Source: Pseudoxanthomonas suwonensis (GTDB taxonomy: Bacteria > Pseudomonadota > Gammaproteobacteria > Xanthomonadales > Xanthomonadaceae). Taken from it: a stretch of DNA of 64,000 nt. A program made the translations under genes and the position numbers. Below are positions 1-7,624 of the stretch, in pieces. Under the pieces are notes generated by a model. The model was given only the letters and a program-made list of their open reading frames with translations. It was not told the origin of the DNA and did not search any database. Numbering within the stretch: the stretch's first letter is position 1; every line of letters starts with the position of its first letter. The stretch covers positions 124,001 through 188,000 of the forward strand of contig QFNC01000001.1 of NCBI GenBank assembly GCA_003240695.1, read 5' to 3'.

Positions 1-1
1 C

Positions 2-1846
2 ATCTACAACGCGCTGCGCCGGAAAGCGGCCGCCGGCGTGGATGTGCTGACGCACGTGGATGGCGTGGCAGCCAGCATCTCCAGCCTGATCCTGTGTGCC
101 GGAAATACCGTGTCGATGCCGGCCAACACGCGGCTGATGGTGCACGCACCGTGGGGTGGCCTGTACGTGAGCGGCAACAGCGCCGATGTGCGCAAGGCTG
201 CCGACGACTTTGCCGACGTGCTGGACGGTTTTGCCGACGCAATGGCCGAAGGCTATGTGGAAAAGACCGGCATGCCGAAGGATGCCGCCCTCGCGCTGCT
301 GACCGATGGGCAGGACCACTGGTACAGCGCCGCCGAGGCCAAGGTACTTGGCTTCTGCGACACCGTGATCGGGGGCAGCGCCGACGCGGAAACAGACGAT
401 GACGATTCGGGCAGCAATGCGCCCGCGGCGGCCCGTGCCGTCGCCACAGCTCCGCTGGCGATGGCCGGCACCCAACAGGCGGCACAGCCCGCCGCCACTG
501 TCCAGGAGACGACCATGAGTGAAACCACCACCCCGAAGGCGGGCGCCCAGCAGCCGCAGGCGGCCACCGATGTGCTGGCCGCGCTGCGTGTGCGAAATGA
601 CGAAATCAAGGCGCTGGCCATGCCGCATTTTCGCAATGCCGATGTCAAGGCCTACTACGACGACGTGATTGCCGCAGCCGATCCGACGGTGACCGCCGGC
701 GACGTCGGCAAGCAGATCCTGGCCATTCTCGGCAAGGGTCGGGAATCGCTGAATCCCGGCCGCGTGGAAGCCGGCCCCGACCAGCGCGAAAAATCCGTGG
801 AAGCCATGGTGAATGCCGTGGAGTCCCGCGCCGGCGTGGCGAAGGCCGAGAGCGGCAATCCGTTCGTCGGCATGTCCCTGTCGGAAATCGCCCGTGCCTG
901 CGCCGAGCGTGCCGGTGCCGACGTGCGCGGCAAGTCGCGCCACGACATCGTGGGCCTGGCATTCACGCACAGCACGTCGGATTTCCCCGGCCTGCTGGGC
1001 ACGGCGGCGCGCAAGGCTGTGCTGAAGGGGTATCAGGAAGTCGAAACCGCGCTGGAGTCCATCACCACAGACGTGTCGGTTCCGGACTTCCTGGAGCGGA
1101 CGCTGATGGGCCTCGGCGCCTTCAGCGATCTGGACAGGATTCCGGAGGGCGGCGAGTACAAGTACGGCACCTTCAGCGAGCAATCGCAGCGCGTGCGGCT
1201 GGTGACGTTCGGCAAGCTGTTCAGCATCACCCGTCAGGCGATCATCAACGACGACCTGGGCGTTTTCAACGAGGTGCCGCGCAAGATGGGCCAGGCGGCC
1301 CGCCGCACCGTGGCGCGTGCACTGTTCGACCTGCTGGCGAGCAACCCGGTGATGGCCGACGGCAAGCCGCTGTTCCACGCCGACCACGGCAATCTGGTGA
1401 CTCCAGGCAGCACCATCAGCACCACCAGTGTTGACCAGATGCGCACGCTGATGGCGCTGCAGAAGGACTCCGACGGCAACACCATCCGGATGCCGCTGGC
1501 CGCACTGCTGGTGCCGGTGGCACTGCGTGGCCAAGCGCTGACGGTGAAGTCCAGCCAGTATGCCGTGGACGGCAGCAAGAACCTGACCACGCCGAACATC
1601 GTGCGGGACACCTTCGAGGTGTACGACGATCCGCGCCTGGACGCGCAAAGCAGCACCGCGTGGTACGGGCTGGCAGAAAAGGCCGTGGCCGACACCCTGG
1701 TGATCGCTTACTTGGACGGCCAGAAGGAGCCCTATCTGGAAGAGCAGCAGGGCTTCACCGTGGACGGCGTGGCCTGGAAGGTGCGCATCGATGCGGCGCC
1801 GGCGATTGCCGACTGGCGCGGCATCGTGAAGAACCCGGGCGCCTGA
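2..1846 (+). CDS. ClpP-like prohead protease / major capsid protein fusion (5' partial)
   Basis: The frame is open from the window edge, so the true start lies upstream. The N-terminal part (about 150 residues visible) is a ClpP-fold serine protease: GVAASISS holds the probable nucleophile Ser (nt 74-76), MVHAPWGG the His about 23 residues later, and an acidic DGQDHWYSAAEAK segment fits the Asp region. After a low-complexity linker (about nt 400-600) comes a Mu gpT-like capsid domain, recognisable by KLFSITRQAIINDDL. Protease-capsid fusions are a known phage arrangement in which the protease matures the procapsid. An in-frame internal start with a strong ribosome binding site lies at the domain junction (see 504-517), so a separate capsid polypeptide may also be made. 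DUF2190 follows 82 bases downstream. Confidence 0.88.
   Translation: MYNALRRKAAAGVDVLTHVDGVAASISSLILCAGNTVSMPANTRLMVHAPWGGLYVSGNSADVRKAADDFADVLDGFADAMAEGYVEKTGMPKDAALALLTDGQDHWYSAAEAKVLGFCDTVIGGSADAETDDDDSGSNAPAAARAVATAPLAMAGTQQAAQPAATVQETTMSETTTPKAGAQQPQAATDVLAALRVRNDEIKALAMPHFRNADVKAYYDDVIAAADPTVTAGDVGKQILAILGKGRESLNPGRVEAGPDQREKSVEAMVNAVESRAGVAKAESGNPFVGMSLSEIARACAERAGADVRGKSRHDIVGLAFTHSTSDFPGLLGTAARKAVLKGYQEVETALESITTDVSVPDFLERTLMGLGAFSDLDRIPEGGEYKYGTFSEQSQRVRLVTFGKLFSITRQAIINDDLGVFNEVPRKMGQAARRTVARALFDLLASNPVMADGKPLFHADHGNLVTPGSTISTTSVDQMRTLMALQKDSDGNTIRMPLAALLVPVALRGQALTVKSSQYAVDGSKNLTTPNIVRDTFEVYDDPRLDAQSSTAWYGLAEKAVADTLVIAYLDGQKEPYLEEQQGFTVDGVAWKVRIDAAPAIADWRGIVKNPGA
504..517 (+). promoter_or_regulatory. 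Internal ribosome binding site and in-frame ATG within the protease-capsid fusion
   Basis: AGGAG at 504-508 stands 6 bases before ATG at 515-517, which is in the same frame as the fusion protein and begins a peptide starting MSETTTPK. It falls in the linker between the protease and capsid domains. Nested in-frame starts that yield scaffold or capsid polypeptides are known in phages such as lambda (C/Nu3). Here the site is seen; its use is inferred. Confidence 0.5.
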
Positions 1847-1928
1847 TCGGCGGAGAGACAGAACCAGGCATGCCCGCTGCGGCGGGCTGCCACCAAGGCA
1901 GCGACCGAATCAACAACGAGGTGACGGC

Positions 1929-2255
1929 ATGAAGAATTACATTGCAGACGGCGAGGTGTACCCGCACACCGTTGCCGGAGCGGCGGTGAAAAGCGGCGAC
2001 GTGGTGGTGATCGGCGACACCATCGCGATTGCGAAAACGGATGGCGCCATCGGCGAGATGATCGCCGCGCAGGCACGCGGCGTGGTGCGGCTGCCGAAGC
2101 TGGACAGCAGCGACATCGCCCAGGGCAAGAAGGTGTACTGGGATGCCGCGGCCGGTCGCATCAATCTGACCACATCCGGCACGGTGTATGCCGGCAAGGC
2201 ATACGAGGCGGCTGGCGCCGGCGCAACGTTCGTCAACGTCGACATCAACGCCTGA
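1929..2255 (+). CDS. DUF2190 family capsid decoration/stabilisation protein
   Basis: A 108-residue protein with the beta-rich, Gly/Val-rich pattern of DUF2190: KSGDVVVIGDTIAIA early, then ARGVVRLPK, and GKKVYWD followed by a short C-terminal segment ending FVNVDINA. DUF2190 proteins sit directly after major capsid genes and are thought to be trimeric decoration or head-stabilisation proteins. The gene follows the capsid gene by 82 bases and has a GAGGTGA-type ribosome binding site just before the ATG. Confidence 0.85.
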   Translation: MKNYIADGEVYPHTVAGAAVKSGDVVVIGDTIAIAKTDGAIGEMIAAQARGVVRLPKLDSSDIAQGKKVYWDAAAGRINLTTSGTVYAGKAYEAAGAGATFVNVDINA

Positions 2256-2256
2256 C

Positions 2257-2604
2257 GTGCCCGTGCAACGGCCGCATGACCAGGCAGACGGAAGCCACCG
2301 CATCGTGGATGCGGTGGACAGCACGGCCGCCAAGCTGGCGTCGCGTTTCGTGCTTCCGGTTCTGCTGACGGTAATCGGTTTCTTCCTGGTGACGCTGCTG
2401 GGCGACATTCGCGGATCGCTGGCCGAGCAGGAGCAGAAGTACGAGACGCTGGACAAGTCGGTCAACGGCATGGCGACCACGCTGCAAGTGCTGAACACGC
2501 GCCTGGACGCTCAAGTGATCCGGCAGGTGGACAGCAATACCGCGCGGCTGTCTGAACACGAAAAGCGCATCCAGACGCTGGAACGATCGGTGAAAACGCC
2601 ATGA
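2257..2604 (+). CDS. Small phage membrane protein with one TM segment and a coiled coil
   Basis: The GTG at 2257 is chosen because it follows the DUF2190 stop by one base; the upstream open frame overlaps that gene. The 115-residue product has a hydrophilic N-terminus, one transmembrane segment (FVLPVLLTVIGFFLVTLLG, about residues 30-50), then a long heptad-like helix to the end. Its place immediately before a second membrane protein, an endolysin and spanins suggests a holin-associated role, but I do not recognise the family. It overlaps the next gene by four bases (ATGA). Confidence 0.7.
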   Translation: MPVQRPHDQADGSHRIVDAVDSTAAKLASRFVLPVLLTVIGFFLVTLLGDIRGSLAEQEQKYETLDKSVNGMATTLQVLNTRLDAQVIRQVDSNTARLSEHEKRIQTLERSVKTP

Positions 2605-2963
2605 ACGATGCGATGAAACGTGCAATGCGTTACGCGGTGATCGTGCTGCCACTGATGGCTGCGCTGGCCGTAGGCACCTGGTGGCTGTTCGGCGCGCTTG
2701 TGCGCAAGGATGCGGTGGTGGACGACATGATGGTCTGGCTGGGCGAATTGCCCATTGCCACGTGCTGGGCTATTGCGGTGCTGGTCGGCGCCATCGTGGC
2801 GATGGAGGCCACAGGAATGAACATCGACAATGCGCAGCGCCGGATGTACGTGTCGCGCGTCGCTGATGGCGACAGCGGCGCGCTGTGGGTGCTGCTGATC
2901 GAGGCGGCATGCTGGTTCGGCATGATCACCGCATCGGCCCTGGTATTCGGGATGGGCCGCTGA
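2601..2963 (+). CDS. Putative holin (three-TM phage membrane protein)
   Basis: A 120-residue protein with three hydrophobic segments: AVIVLPLMAALAVGTWWLFG, ATCWAIAVLVGAIVAMEA and ALWVLLIEAACWFGMITASA. Size, topology and position directly before the lysozyme gene fit a class I-type holin, which would permeabilise the inner membrane at lysis. The function is inferred from context rather than from a sequence signature. The stop codon overlaps the endolysin ATG (TGATG). Confidence 0.6.
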   Translation: MNDAMKRAMRYAVIVLPLMAALAVGTWWLFGALVRKDAVVDDMMVWLGELPIATCWAIAVLVGAIVAMEATGMNIDNAQRRMYVSRVADGDSGALWVLLIEAACWFGMITASALVFGMGR

Positions 2964-3817
2964 TGCTGCGCTCGATCGCCATCGCAGCCATTCTGTGCTT
3001 CTTCAGCGCATGCAGCGGCGCGCAGCCGTCTGTGGCGATCGCCCAGCAGGTGGCGGATGCAAGCGCGGATGTGCGAGCCGAGCTGTCGGATGCGTCCGGC
3101 GACCTGCAGGCGGCTGCCGCCGCGCAGGTGATTCCGGCATCGATCGAGGCGGCTGAGGTGGTGCAGGAACTGCTGCCGCCTGCGCCGTCCACGCCGGAGG
3201 TTGCACGTTCGCCCATGACGCCGGCCGGAATGGAGATGCTGGTGCGCCATGAAATCACCAGCGAGGCGTACTACGTGCGCCGCCTGCAGGGTGTGGCGTG
3301 CCCGGGCGGGATGAGCGGCCCGACCCGTGGCATCGGCTGGGACGACGGCACGCACACGCGTGGCGAGATTTCCGCAGCGTGGCACATGCATCCGCAGCTG
3401 CCGCGCATCCTGCCTGCATCGGGCCAGATGGGCCGGGTGAAGTGCCATCGATTCCGCGACGCGAACCGCGACATCGTGACGCCGATCGAGATGGCCCGCA
3501 CGGTATTCCACACCGACACACTGCCCAGCTACCGCGACCTGACCGCGCAGACCTTTTCCGACGGATTCGATCGGCTGCCGCCGCATGCACAGGATGCCCT
3601 GGTGATGACGGTGTACAACCGCGGCGCCGGCATGGCCGGCGAGCGGCGGCGCGAGATGCGCGTGCTGCGCGATGCGTGCGTGCCGGCCGCCGACGTAGCG
3701 TGCATGGCTGCTCAATTCCGGGCGATGACGCGACTGTGGGCCGGAAGCAGCATCGCGGCAGGGATGACCAGCCGCTACCACGACACCGCCATGCTGGCGG
3801 AAGGCGGCGTGCAGTGA
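2963..3817 (+). CDS. Exported GH24-like lysozyme (endolysin) with lipoprotein-type signal
   Basis: The ATG at 2963 overlaps the preceding stop and yields 284 residues. The N-terminus (MLRSIAIAAILCFFSAC) is a signal peptide ending in a lipobox-like FSAC with Cys17. An Ala-rich spacer to about residue 85 precedes a lysozyme-like domain: RHE (Glu97, probable catalytic acid), GIGWDDGTHT (123-132), and an ALVMTVYNRGAG helix resembling the T4-lysozyme family. It should cleave peptidoglycan from the periplasm. The catalytic domain has extra cysteines and a longer insert than T4 lysozyme, so exact family membership is not certain. A GTG for the spanin overlaps its stop codon. Confidence 0.7.
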   Translation: MLRSIAIAAILCFFSACSGAQPSVAIAQQVADASADVRAELSDASGDLQAAAAAQVIPASIEAAEVVQELLPPAPSTPEVARSPMTPAGMEMLVRHEITSEAYYVRRLQGVACPGGMSGPTRGIGWDDGTHTRGEISAAWHMHPQLPRILPASGQMGRVKCHRFRDANRDIVTPIEMARTVFHTDTLPSYRDLTAQTFSDGFDRLPPHAQDALVMTVYNRGAGMAGERRREMRVLRDACVPAADVACMAAQFRAMTRLWAGSSIAAGMTSRYHDTAMLAEGGVQ

Positions 3818-4266
3818 ACCTGTCCATGCTGACGGTGAAGCCGCTGCTGTATGCCATCGGCGCGTTGCTGCTGCTGTGCGCGCTGCTGATCGCACTGCTG
3901 GCTGGTAGCCGCAGCCATGCGCGCCAGCTGCAGGCGCAGCTGGACGTGGCCGCAGCAAACCAGCGCGCCACGCAGGCTGAGCGCGAGGCGTGGAAGCGCC
4001 AGGCCGATTCGCTGACTGCTGCAGCGCATGGCGCACGCACCGGAATCGACACGCTGAAAGCAGCACTGTCCGAACAGCAGCAGGCCTGCATTGCCATGAA
4101 CGATGCCAACCGCAGGGCGGTTGAATCCGCCGCTGCGGCTGCCGCAAGAGCCGACACGGCTCTGCGCGGGTTCTCCGGCCGCTGGAAATCGGAATCCACC
4201 AAGCCGCGCTGCGCTGCGGCGCTGAAAGCGATGGAGGAAGCATGTCCAGCCCTGCGAAACTACTGA
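3814..4266 (+). CDS. Rz-like inner-membrane spanin
   Basis: GTG at 3814 overlaps the endolysin stop; ATG at 3826 is the alternative. The product (150 residues) has one N-terminal transmembrane segment (YAIGALLLLCALLIALLAG) followed by an Ala/Gln/Glu/Arg-rich coiled-coil periplasmic domain with two Cys in the C-terminal half. This is the layout of Rz-type i-spanins, which fuse inner and outer membranes in the last step of lysis. The next gene, a small lipoprotein, starts inside its 3' end in another frame, the typical Rz/Rz1 arrangement. Confidence 0.8.
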   Translation: MNLSMLTVKPLLYAIGALLLLCALLIALLAGSRSHARQLQAQLDVAAANQRATQAEREAWKRQADSLTAAAHGARTGIDTLKAALSEQQQACIAMNDANRRAVESAAAAAARADTALRGFSGRWKSESTKPRCAAALKAMEEACPALRNY

Positions 4267-4544
4267 TTGCGATTGCGCTGGTGTTGGCGTCTGCGGCCTG
4301 CCGCAAGGACGTGCGCGGCGCAGACCTGCCTGCGCAAGGTGCAGTGGTGGTGCCAGAGGTGGTGACCGTGGTGCGAGAGCGCTACGTGCGCATCCGCCCG
4401 GAACTGACCGCTGAGCATCCCATCGCCGAAGGCCCTCTAGCACAGTGCCCGGACGTGGCCGCGGCCCGCAAGGCCGAGCTGCAGAAGGCCAACGCGAAGC
4501 TGCGCGAGATTGCAGGCGTGCAAGGCACGGAGGTGAAGCCGTGA
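4242..4544 (+). CDS. Rz1-like outer-membrane spanin lipoprotein
   Basis: A 100-residue lipoprotein: signal peptide with lipobox ASAAC (Cys20) followed by a short periplasmic chain. It starts 25 bases inside the i-spanin gene in a different frame. The partner overlap, lipobox and small size identify it as the o-spanin of the pair. Unlike lambda Rz1 it is not markedly Pro-rich. The following GTG overlaps its stop codon. Confidence 0.78.
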   Translation: MSSPAKLLIAIALVLASAACRKDVRGADLPAQGAVVVPEVVTVVRERYVRIRPELTAEHPIAEGPLAQCPDVAAARKAELQKANAKLREIAGVQGTEVKP

Positions 4545-4849
4545 TCGAAGCGGTATTTGCCGGCGTGCACGAGGAACTGTTCGAACTTTTCGGCGTGGAC
4601 GGACATGTGCGCCGCGGCCTGGATGATCCGGTGCCGGTGCGGTTGGTGATTGCGCGAGGCGTGGAAACGCTGGGCGAGTACGGTCAGGTGGTGGCCCGCG
4701 TGACCACGGCAGATTTCCTGGTGCGGCAATGGCAGCCGAAACAGGCTGACGTGGTCACGTGGACCGATGACCACGGCATGCACACCAAGCGAGTGGACAG
4801 CGTGGACGACGACGACGGCTACGTGGCAAGGACGGTGCTGCATGGCTGA
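4541..4849 (+). CDS. Probable head-tail joining protein
   Basis: GTG at 4541 overlaps the spanin stop codon and gives 102 residues. The chain is beta-rich (VPVRLVIARGVET, VARVTTADFLV, DVVTWTDDHGMHTKRVDSV) and acidic near the end, resembling the small FII-like/ATP-binding-sugar-transporter-like head-tail joining proteins that lie in this place in siphophages. Identification is from size, fold impression and order; no hallmark motif exists. It overlaps the next ATG. Confidence 0.5.
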   Translation: MIEAVFAGVHEELFELFGVDGHVRRGLDDPVPVRLVIARGVETLGEYGQVVARVTTADFLVRQWQPKQADVVTWTDDHGMHTKRVDSVDDDDGYVARTVLHG

Positions 4850-5267
4850 CGTAGCGCGCACGTGGCTGATCCTGACGGCTCTGCAGCAGCGGCTGCAGGA
4901 AATCCGCGTGGCCAACGGGTACCGGACCGATGCCGGCGCCGATGTCCGGCTGGAGCCTGGCGAGCTTGATCCGCAGCAGGAACGCATCACCCTGTACTGC
5001 CTGGGAACCTATGCGCACGGCGACATGCTGACTCGCGGCGAGCGCGAGATGGACATCGTGGTGGAGGCCAGCACCTGGGCCGCAGGTGCAGATGCGCACG
5101 CCCGCGTGGTGGCGATTGCCGAGGACGTGGAGCAGGCGCTGGACCGGTACCTGCAGATGCCGCTTGCGTTGCCTCTGCATTTTGAGGAGTCGGTGTTTCT
5201 GGAGCGACCAGAAGGCGTGCCGGCGATGGTGGCGCAGCTGCGCTTCACGACGAGGTATCGCCGATGA
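4842..5267 (+). CDS. Phage tail terminator/completion-type protein
   Basis: ATG at 4842 overlaps the end of the previous gene; 141 residues. It starts with an amphipathic helix (LILTALQQRLQEI), has a central RITLYCLGTY and DIVVEAST strand region and a long helix (ARVVAIAEDVEQALDRYL), the alternating alpha/beta pattern of gpU-like tail terminators. The position between the joining protein and the minor tail protein supports this, but no residue signature proves it. Confidence 0.5.
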   Translation: MADVARTWLILTALQQRLQEIRVANGYRTDAGADVRLEPGELDPQQERITLYCLGTYAHGDMLTRGEREMDIVVEASTWAAGADAHARVVAIAEDVEQALDRYLQMPLALPLHFEESVFLERPEGVPAMVAQLRFTTRYRR

Positions 5268-5869
5268 GCACGCGATTCTCGCAGGCCGGCGGACGCTCCG
5301 CGCTGACGGCGGAATTCGACGTGCAGGCCGCAGCCGCGGCACGCCGCAACATCATGGCGCTGACGCGGGATGCAGAGAAAATCGAGCAGCGTGCAATCGG
5401 CACGCTGCGTAGGCGCCTGCCGGTACAAGCCAGGCGCGACATCCAGCAGGAATATGCCATCAAGGCAGATCGGCTACGCAAGGATCTGAAGGTTCGCGAA
5501 ACGCCGCATGGTCTGACCATGCTGGGGGAATGGCGCGGCATCGGGCTGCTCAATTTTGCCGGCACCAGGCTGACCCGCAAGGGCGTGTCGGCTGCACCAA
5601 TCAAGGGCCGTCGCCGGCTATACCCGAGCGCATTCCAGGCCCGCCTGCTGGGCGGCAATACCCAAATCGTGCAGCGCAAGGGTGCGGCACGGGTAATGAA
5701 GGACGGCAGATACAAAGGCAAGCGCAAGCAGCCGATCGAGCCCGTGTACGGGCCCACCGCAGCGCAGATGCTTGCGGGCGGGCGCCGCCCGTACAGGCTG
5801 GCCGAATTCTCTCAGCAGATCCTGCTGGCGGAAATTGAGCGCTTGCAGAGGATGTATTCGAAACCATGA
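5264..5869 (+). CDS. Minor tail protein Z-like (lambda gpZ family)
   Basis: A 201-residue strongly basic protein: an N-terminal Ala/Arg-rich helix with a row of Arg residues (RRRLPVQARRDIQQEYAI), then GEWRGIGLLNFAG and a basic GRRRLYPSAFQ stretch, and a C-terminal helix. This is the pattern of Pfam minor tail protein Z, which with gpU completes the tail end facing the head. Starts overlap neighbours on both sides by four bases, indicating translational coupling within the tail operon. Confidence 0.65.
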   Translation: MSTRFSQAGGRSALTAEFDVQAAAAARRNIMALTRDAEKIEQRAIGTLRRRLPVQARRDIQQEYAIKADRLRKDLKVRETPHGLTMLGEWRGIGLLNFAGTRLTRKGVSAAPIKGRRRLYPSAFQARLLGGNTQIVQRKGAARVMKDGRYKGKRKQPIEPVYGPTAAQMLAGGRRPYRLAEFSQQILLAEIERLQRMYSKP

Positions 5870-6177
5870 CACCGGAGACCACGATGACCAACCAGCCTGA
5901 ACTGCACGAAGTGACCATCTACCAGCCGCACACCCATGCGGGCAAGAAGCTGACACCTGGTCCGGACGGCATCCGCATCAATGTGACCGCTGCCGAGCGC
6001 GAGTTCCTGCAGCAGCGCGGCGTGCTGGCGCCTTCGCCAAGCGCCGGCCAGGCCATGCCGCCTGACGTTGGCGAGGCGATTGCGGATTCCGCGCCGGCCG
6101 GCGCCGCCACGCTTGGCCCGACCAAATCCCCTCGCGCTGCGCCTCTGGCGAACCGCGTGACCACCGAGCCGAAGTGA
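5866..6177 (+). CDS. Small conserved phage protein before tail tube gene
   Basis: A 103-residue protein. The first half contains an ordered segment (EVTIYQPHTHAGKKLTPG ... INVTAAEREFLQQRGVL) like small proteins found beside tail tube genes (DUF7210-type); the second half is Ala/Pro-rich and probably disordered. A second possible start (MTNQPELHE) lies at 5884. It may be a tail-assembly accessory factor; no function can be assigned from the sequence. Confidence 0.55.
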   Translation: MTPETTMTNQPELHEVTIYQPHTHAGKKLTPGPDGIRINVTAAEREFLQQRGVLAPSPSAGQAMPPDVGEAIADSAPAGAATLGPTKSPRAAPLANRVTTEPK

Positions 6178-6213
6178 TTCGGCCACCGTTGACACCATGA
6201 CTGGAGCACCTGA

Positions 6214-6969
6214 ATGAAAGACTACTCGCTGCAAGGCAAAATCTACCTGGCGGAGCGTCTGCCGGGTGCAAAGCACGGCAAGCTGGTGTGGGTTGGCGAT
6301 GCGCCGAAGTGCGACCTGTCGCTGAGCACCGACTCGGAGACGCGCACCGAAAGCTATTCCGGCAAGCGCATGCAGTCGGCCATCCTGCGCAAGGGCGTGA
6401 CGGCCGAGCTGTCGCTGACGCTGAACTACCTCAACGCCGAAACGCTGGCCCTTGGCCTGCACGCCAAGAGCCTGACCGTGGCCGGCGGCACCGTGACTGG
6501 AGAATCGCTTCCCGCCGCGCTGGTGGCCGGCGATGTCGTGGGGCTGGACCACGGCGGCATCTCCAATCTGGTACTGACGGACAGTGCATCCGGAACGCTG
6601 GTGCTGGACACGCACTACACCATCGATTCGGTGGCGGGTGGCGTGGTGCGCATTCTCGACCCGGGCACGCTGCAGCAGCCGTTCAGTGCGGCCTACAGCT
6701 ACAGCGGCGGCGCCAGTGCCGCGCTGTTCACCAGCGACCCTCCGGAGCGCTACCTGTTCCTGGACGGCGTCAACACCATCGACGGCAGCCGTGTGCTGCT
6801 GCATCTGTACCGCACGCAGTTCAACCCGGCCAGCAGCGTGCCGATGATCAATGACAGCTTCGGCCAGATGGAGCTGACCGGCAGCGCGCTGTTCGATCCG
6901 GACGCTGCACTGGACGGAGACCTGGGCGGATTCGGGCGGTTCGTGTTCCCGAACGAGGTCGCGCCCTGA
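6214..6969 (+). CDS. Major tail tube protein
   Basis: A 251-residue beta-rich protein with the N-terminus typical of siphophage tail tube subunits (QGKIYLAERL ... WVGDAPKCDLSLSTDSE), then RKGVTAELSLTLNYLNAETLAL and a C-terminal VPMINDSFGQMELTGSALFDP. These proteins polymerise as hexameric rings around the tape measure. Position right before the tail-assembly chaperone gene agrees. The stop overlaps the ATG of the next gene by one base. Confidence 0.82.
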   Translation: MKDYSLQGKIYLAERLPGAKHGKLVWVGDAPKCDLSLSTDSETRTESYSGKRMQSAILRKGVTAELSLTLNYLNAETLALGLHAKSLTVAGGTVTGESLPAALVAGDVVGLDHGGISNLVLTDSASGTLVLDTHYTIDSVAGGVVRILDPGTLQQPFSAAYSYSGGASAALFTSDPPERYLFLDGVNTIDGSRVLLHLYRTQFNPASSVPMINDSFGQMELTGSALFDPDAALDGDLGGFGRFVFPNEVAP

Positions 6970-7466
6970 TGGCGAAAAAGCTGGCCGCATCGGATCAGTC
7001 GTCATCGCCTGAGGCCGATGACAGTCTGGAGGTGCTCAACCCGGACATCACTGTCCGGGTTGCCGGCCAGGACGTGACCGTGCGCGAGTACCGGTACTTC
7101 GAAGGTCTGCGGGTCGCCGCGCTGGCCAAGCCGTTTCTGGATGCGCTGTACGCGGCATTCTCGCGTAGCGATGGCGCGCCGGATGCCGATGACATTGCGA
7201 GCCTGATTGCCGAGCACGAAGGCATCGTGATGCAGATGGTGGCGGTATCCAGCGGCCTGACGGAGCAGCAGTTGCGTGAGCTTGGGCAGGCGGATGGCGA
7301 TGTGCTGACATTCGCGTGGTGGAGGGCGAATTCCGCTTTTTTTACCCAGCGCGTGCTGCGGCGCGCACTGCAGCAAAGGGTGGCAAGCATGCAGACTGGG
7401 GAGACGTTTTCGACAGCCTCGTTGCAGCCGGATACGTCCGCACCCCAGCAGACCTTGCAACCCTGA
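6969..7466 (+). CDS. Tail assembly chaperone, upstream (G-type) product
   Basis: A 165-residue protein resembling DUF6631: NPDITVRVAGQDVTVREY near residue 23 and a helical middle. It occupies the lambda gpG position, between tail tube and tape measure. A T TTT TTT slippery heptamer lies at codons 123-125 (7337-7343); a -1 slip there joins its first 125 residues to a second open frame ending at 7624, which gives the GT-type chaperone. The short form made without slippage ends at 7466. Confidence 0.8.
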   Translation: MAKKLAASDQSSSPEADDSLEVLNPDITVRVAGQDVTVREYRYFEGLRVAALAKPFLDALYAAFSRSDGAPDADDIASLIAEHEGIVMQMVAVSSGLTEQQLRELGQADGDVLTFAWWRANSAFFTQRVLRRALQQRVASMQTGETFSTASLQPDTSAPQQTLQP

Positions 7467-7624
7467 CGGCGCGGCAGGTGAATCTGTTCCACCGCAAGGC
7501 CATGCGCCGACAGCGACACGAGAGGGCGGATCGCATCAATGACATGGGCACGGCCATCGAGCTGTGCTTCGGCAGCAAGCAGGCAAAGACGTTTCTGGAT
7601 CGACTGATGCGGGACAGCGACTGA
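6969..7624 (+). CDS. Tail assembly chaperone, -1 frameshift (GT-type) product; coding 6969-7343 joined to 7343-7624
   Basis: The downstream frame lacks a convincing own start (only a GTG at 7316, without spacing or ribosome binding site support) and begins to look protein-like exactly at the slippery site. Reading T TTT TTT and slipping back one base gives ...SAFFYPARAAARTAAKGG, producing a 218-residue fusion. Its C-terminal part contains FDSLVAAGYVRTPADLATLT and a basic helix (RKAMRRQRHERADRI). In lambda-like phages the G:GT ratio controls tail assembly and the T domain recruits the tape measure. The tape measure ATG overlaps its stop. Confidence 0.8.
7337..7343 (+). other. Programmed -1 ribosomal frameshift site (T TTT TTT)
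   Basis: Seven T residues placed so that the zero-frame codons are TTT TTT (7338-7343) preceded by a T, which is the canonical X XXY YYZ heptamer. It lies in the overlap of two frames related by -1 and at the right place between tail tube and tape measure genes. I did not identify a certain downstream stimulatory hairpin. Confidence 0.8.
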
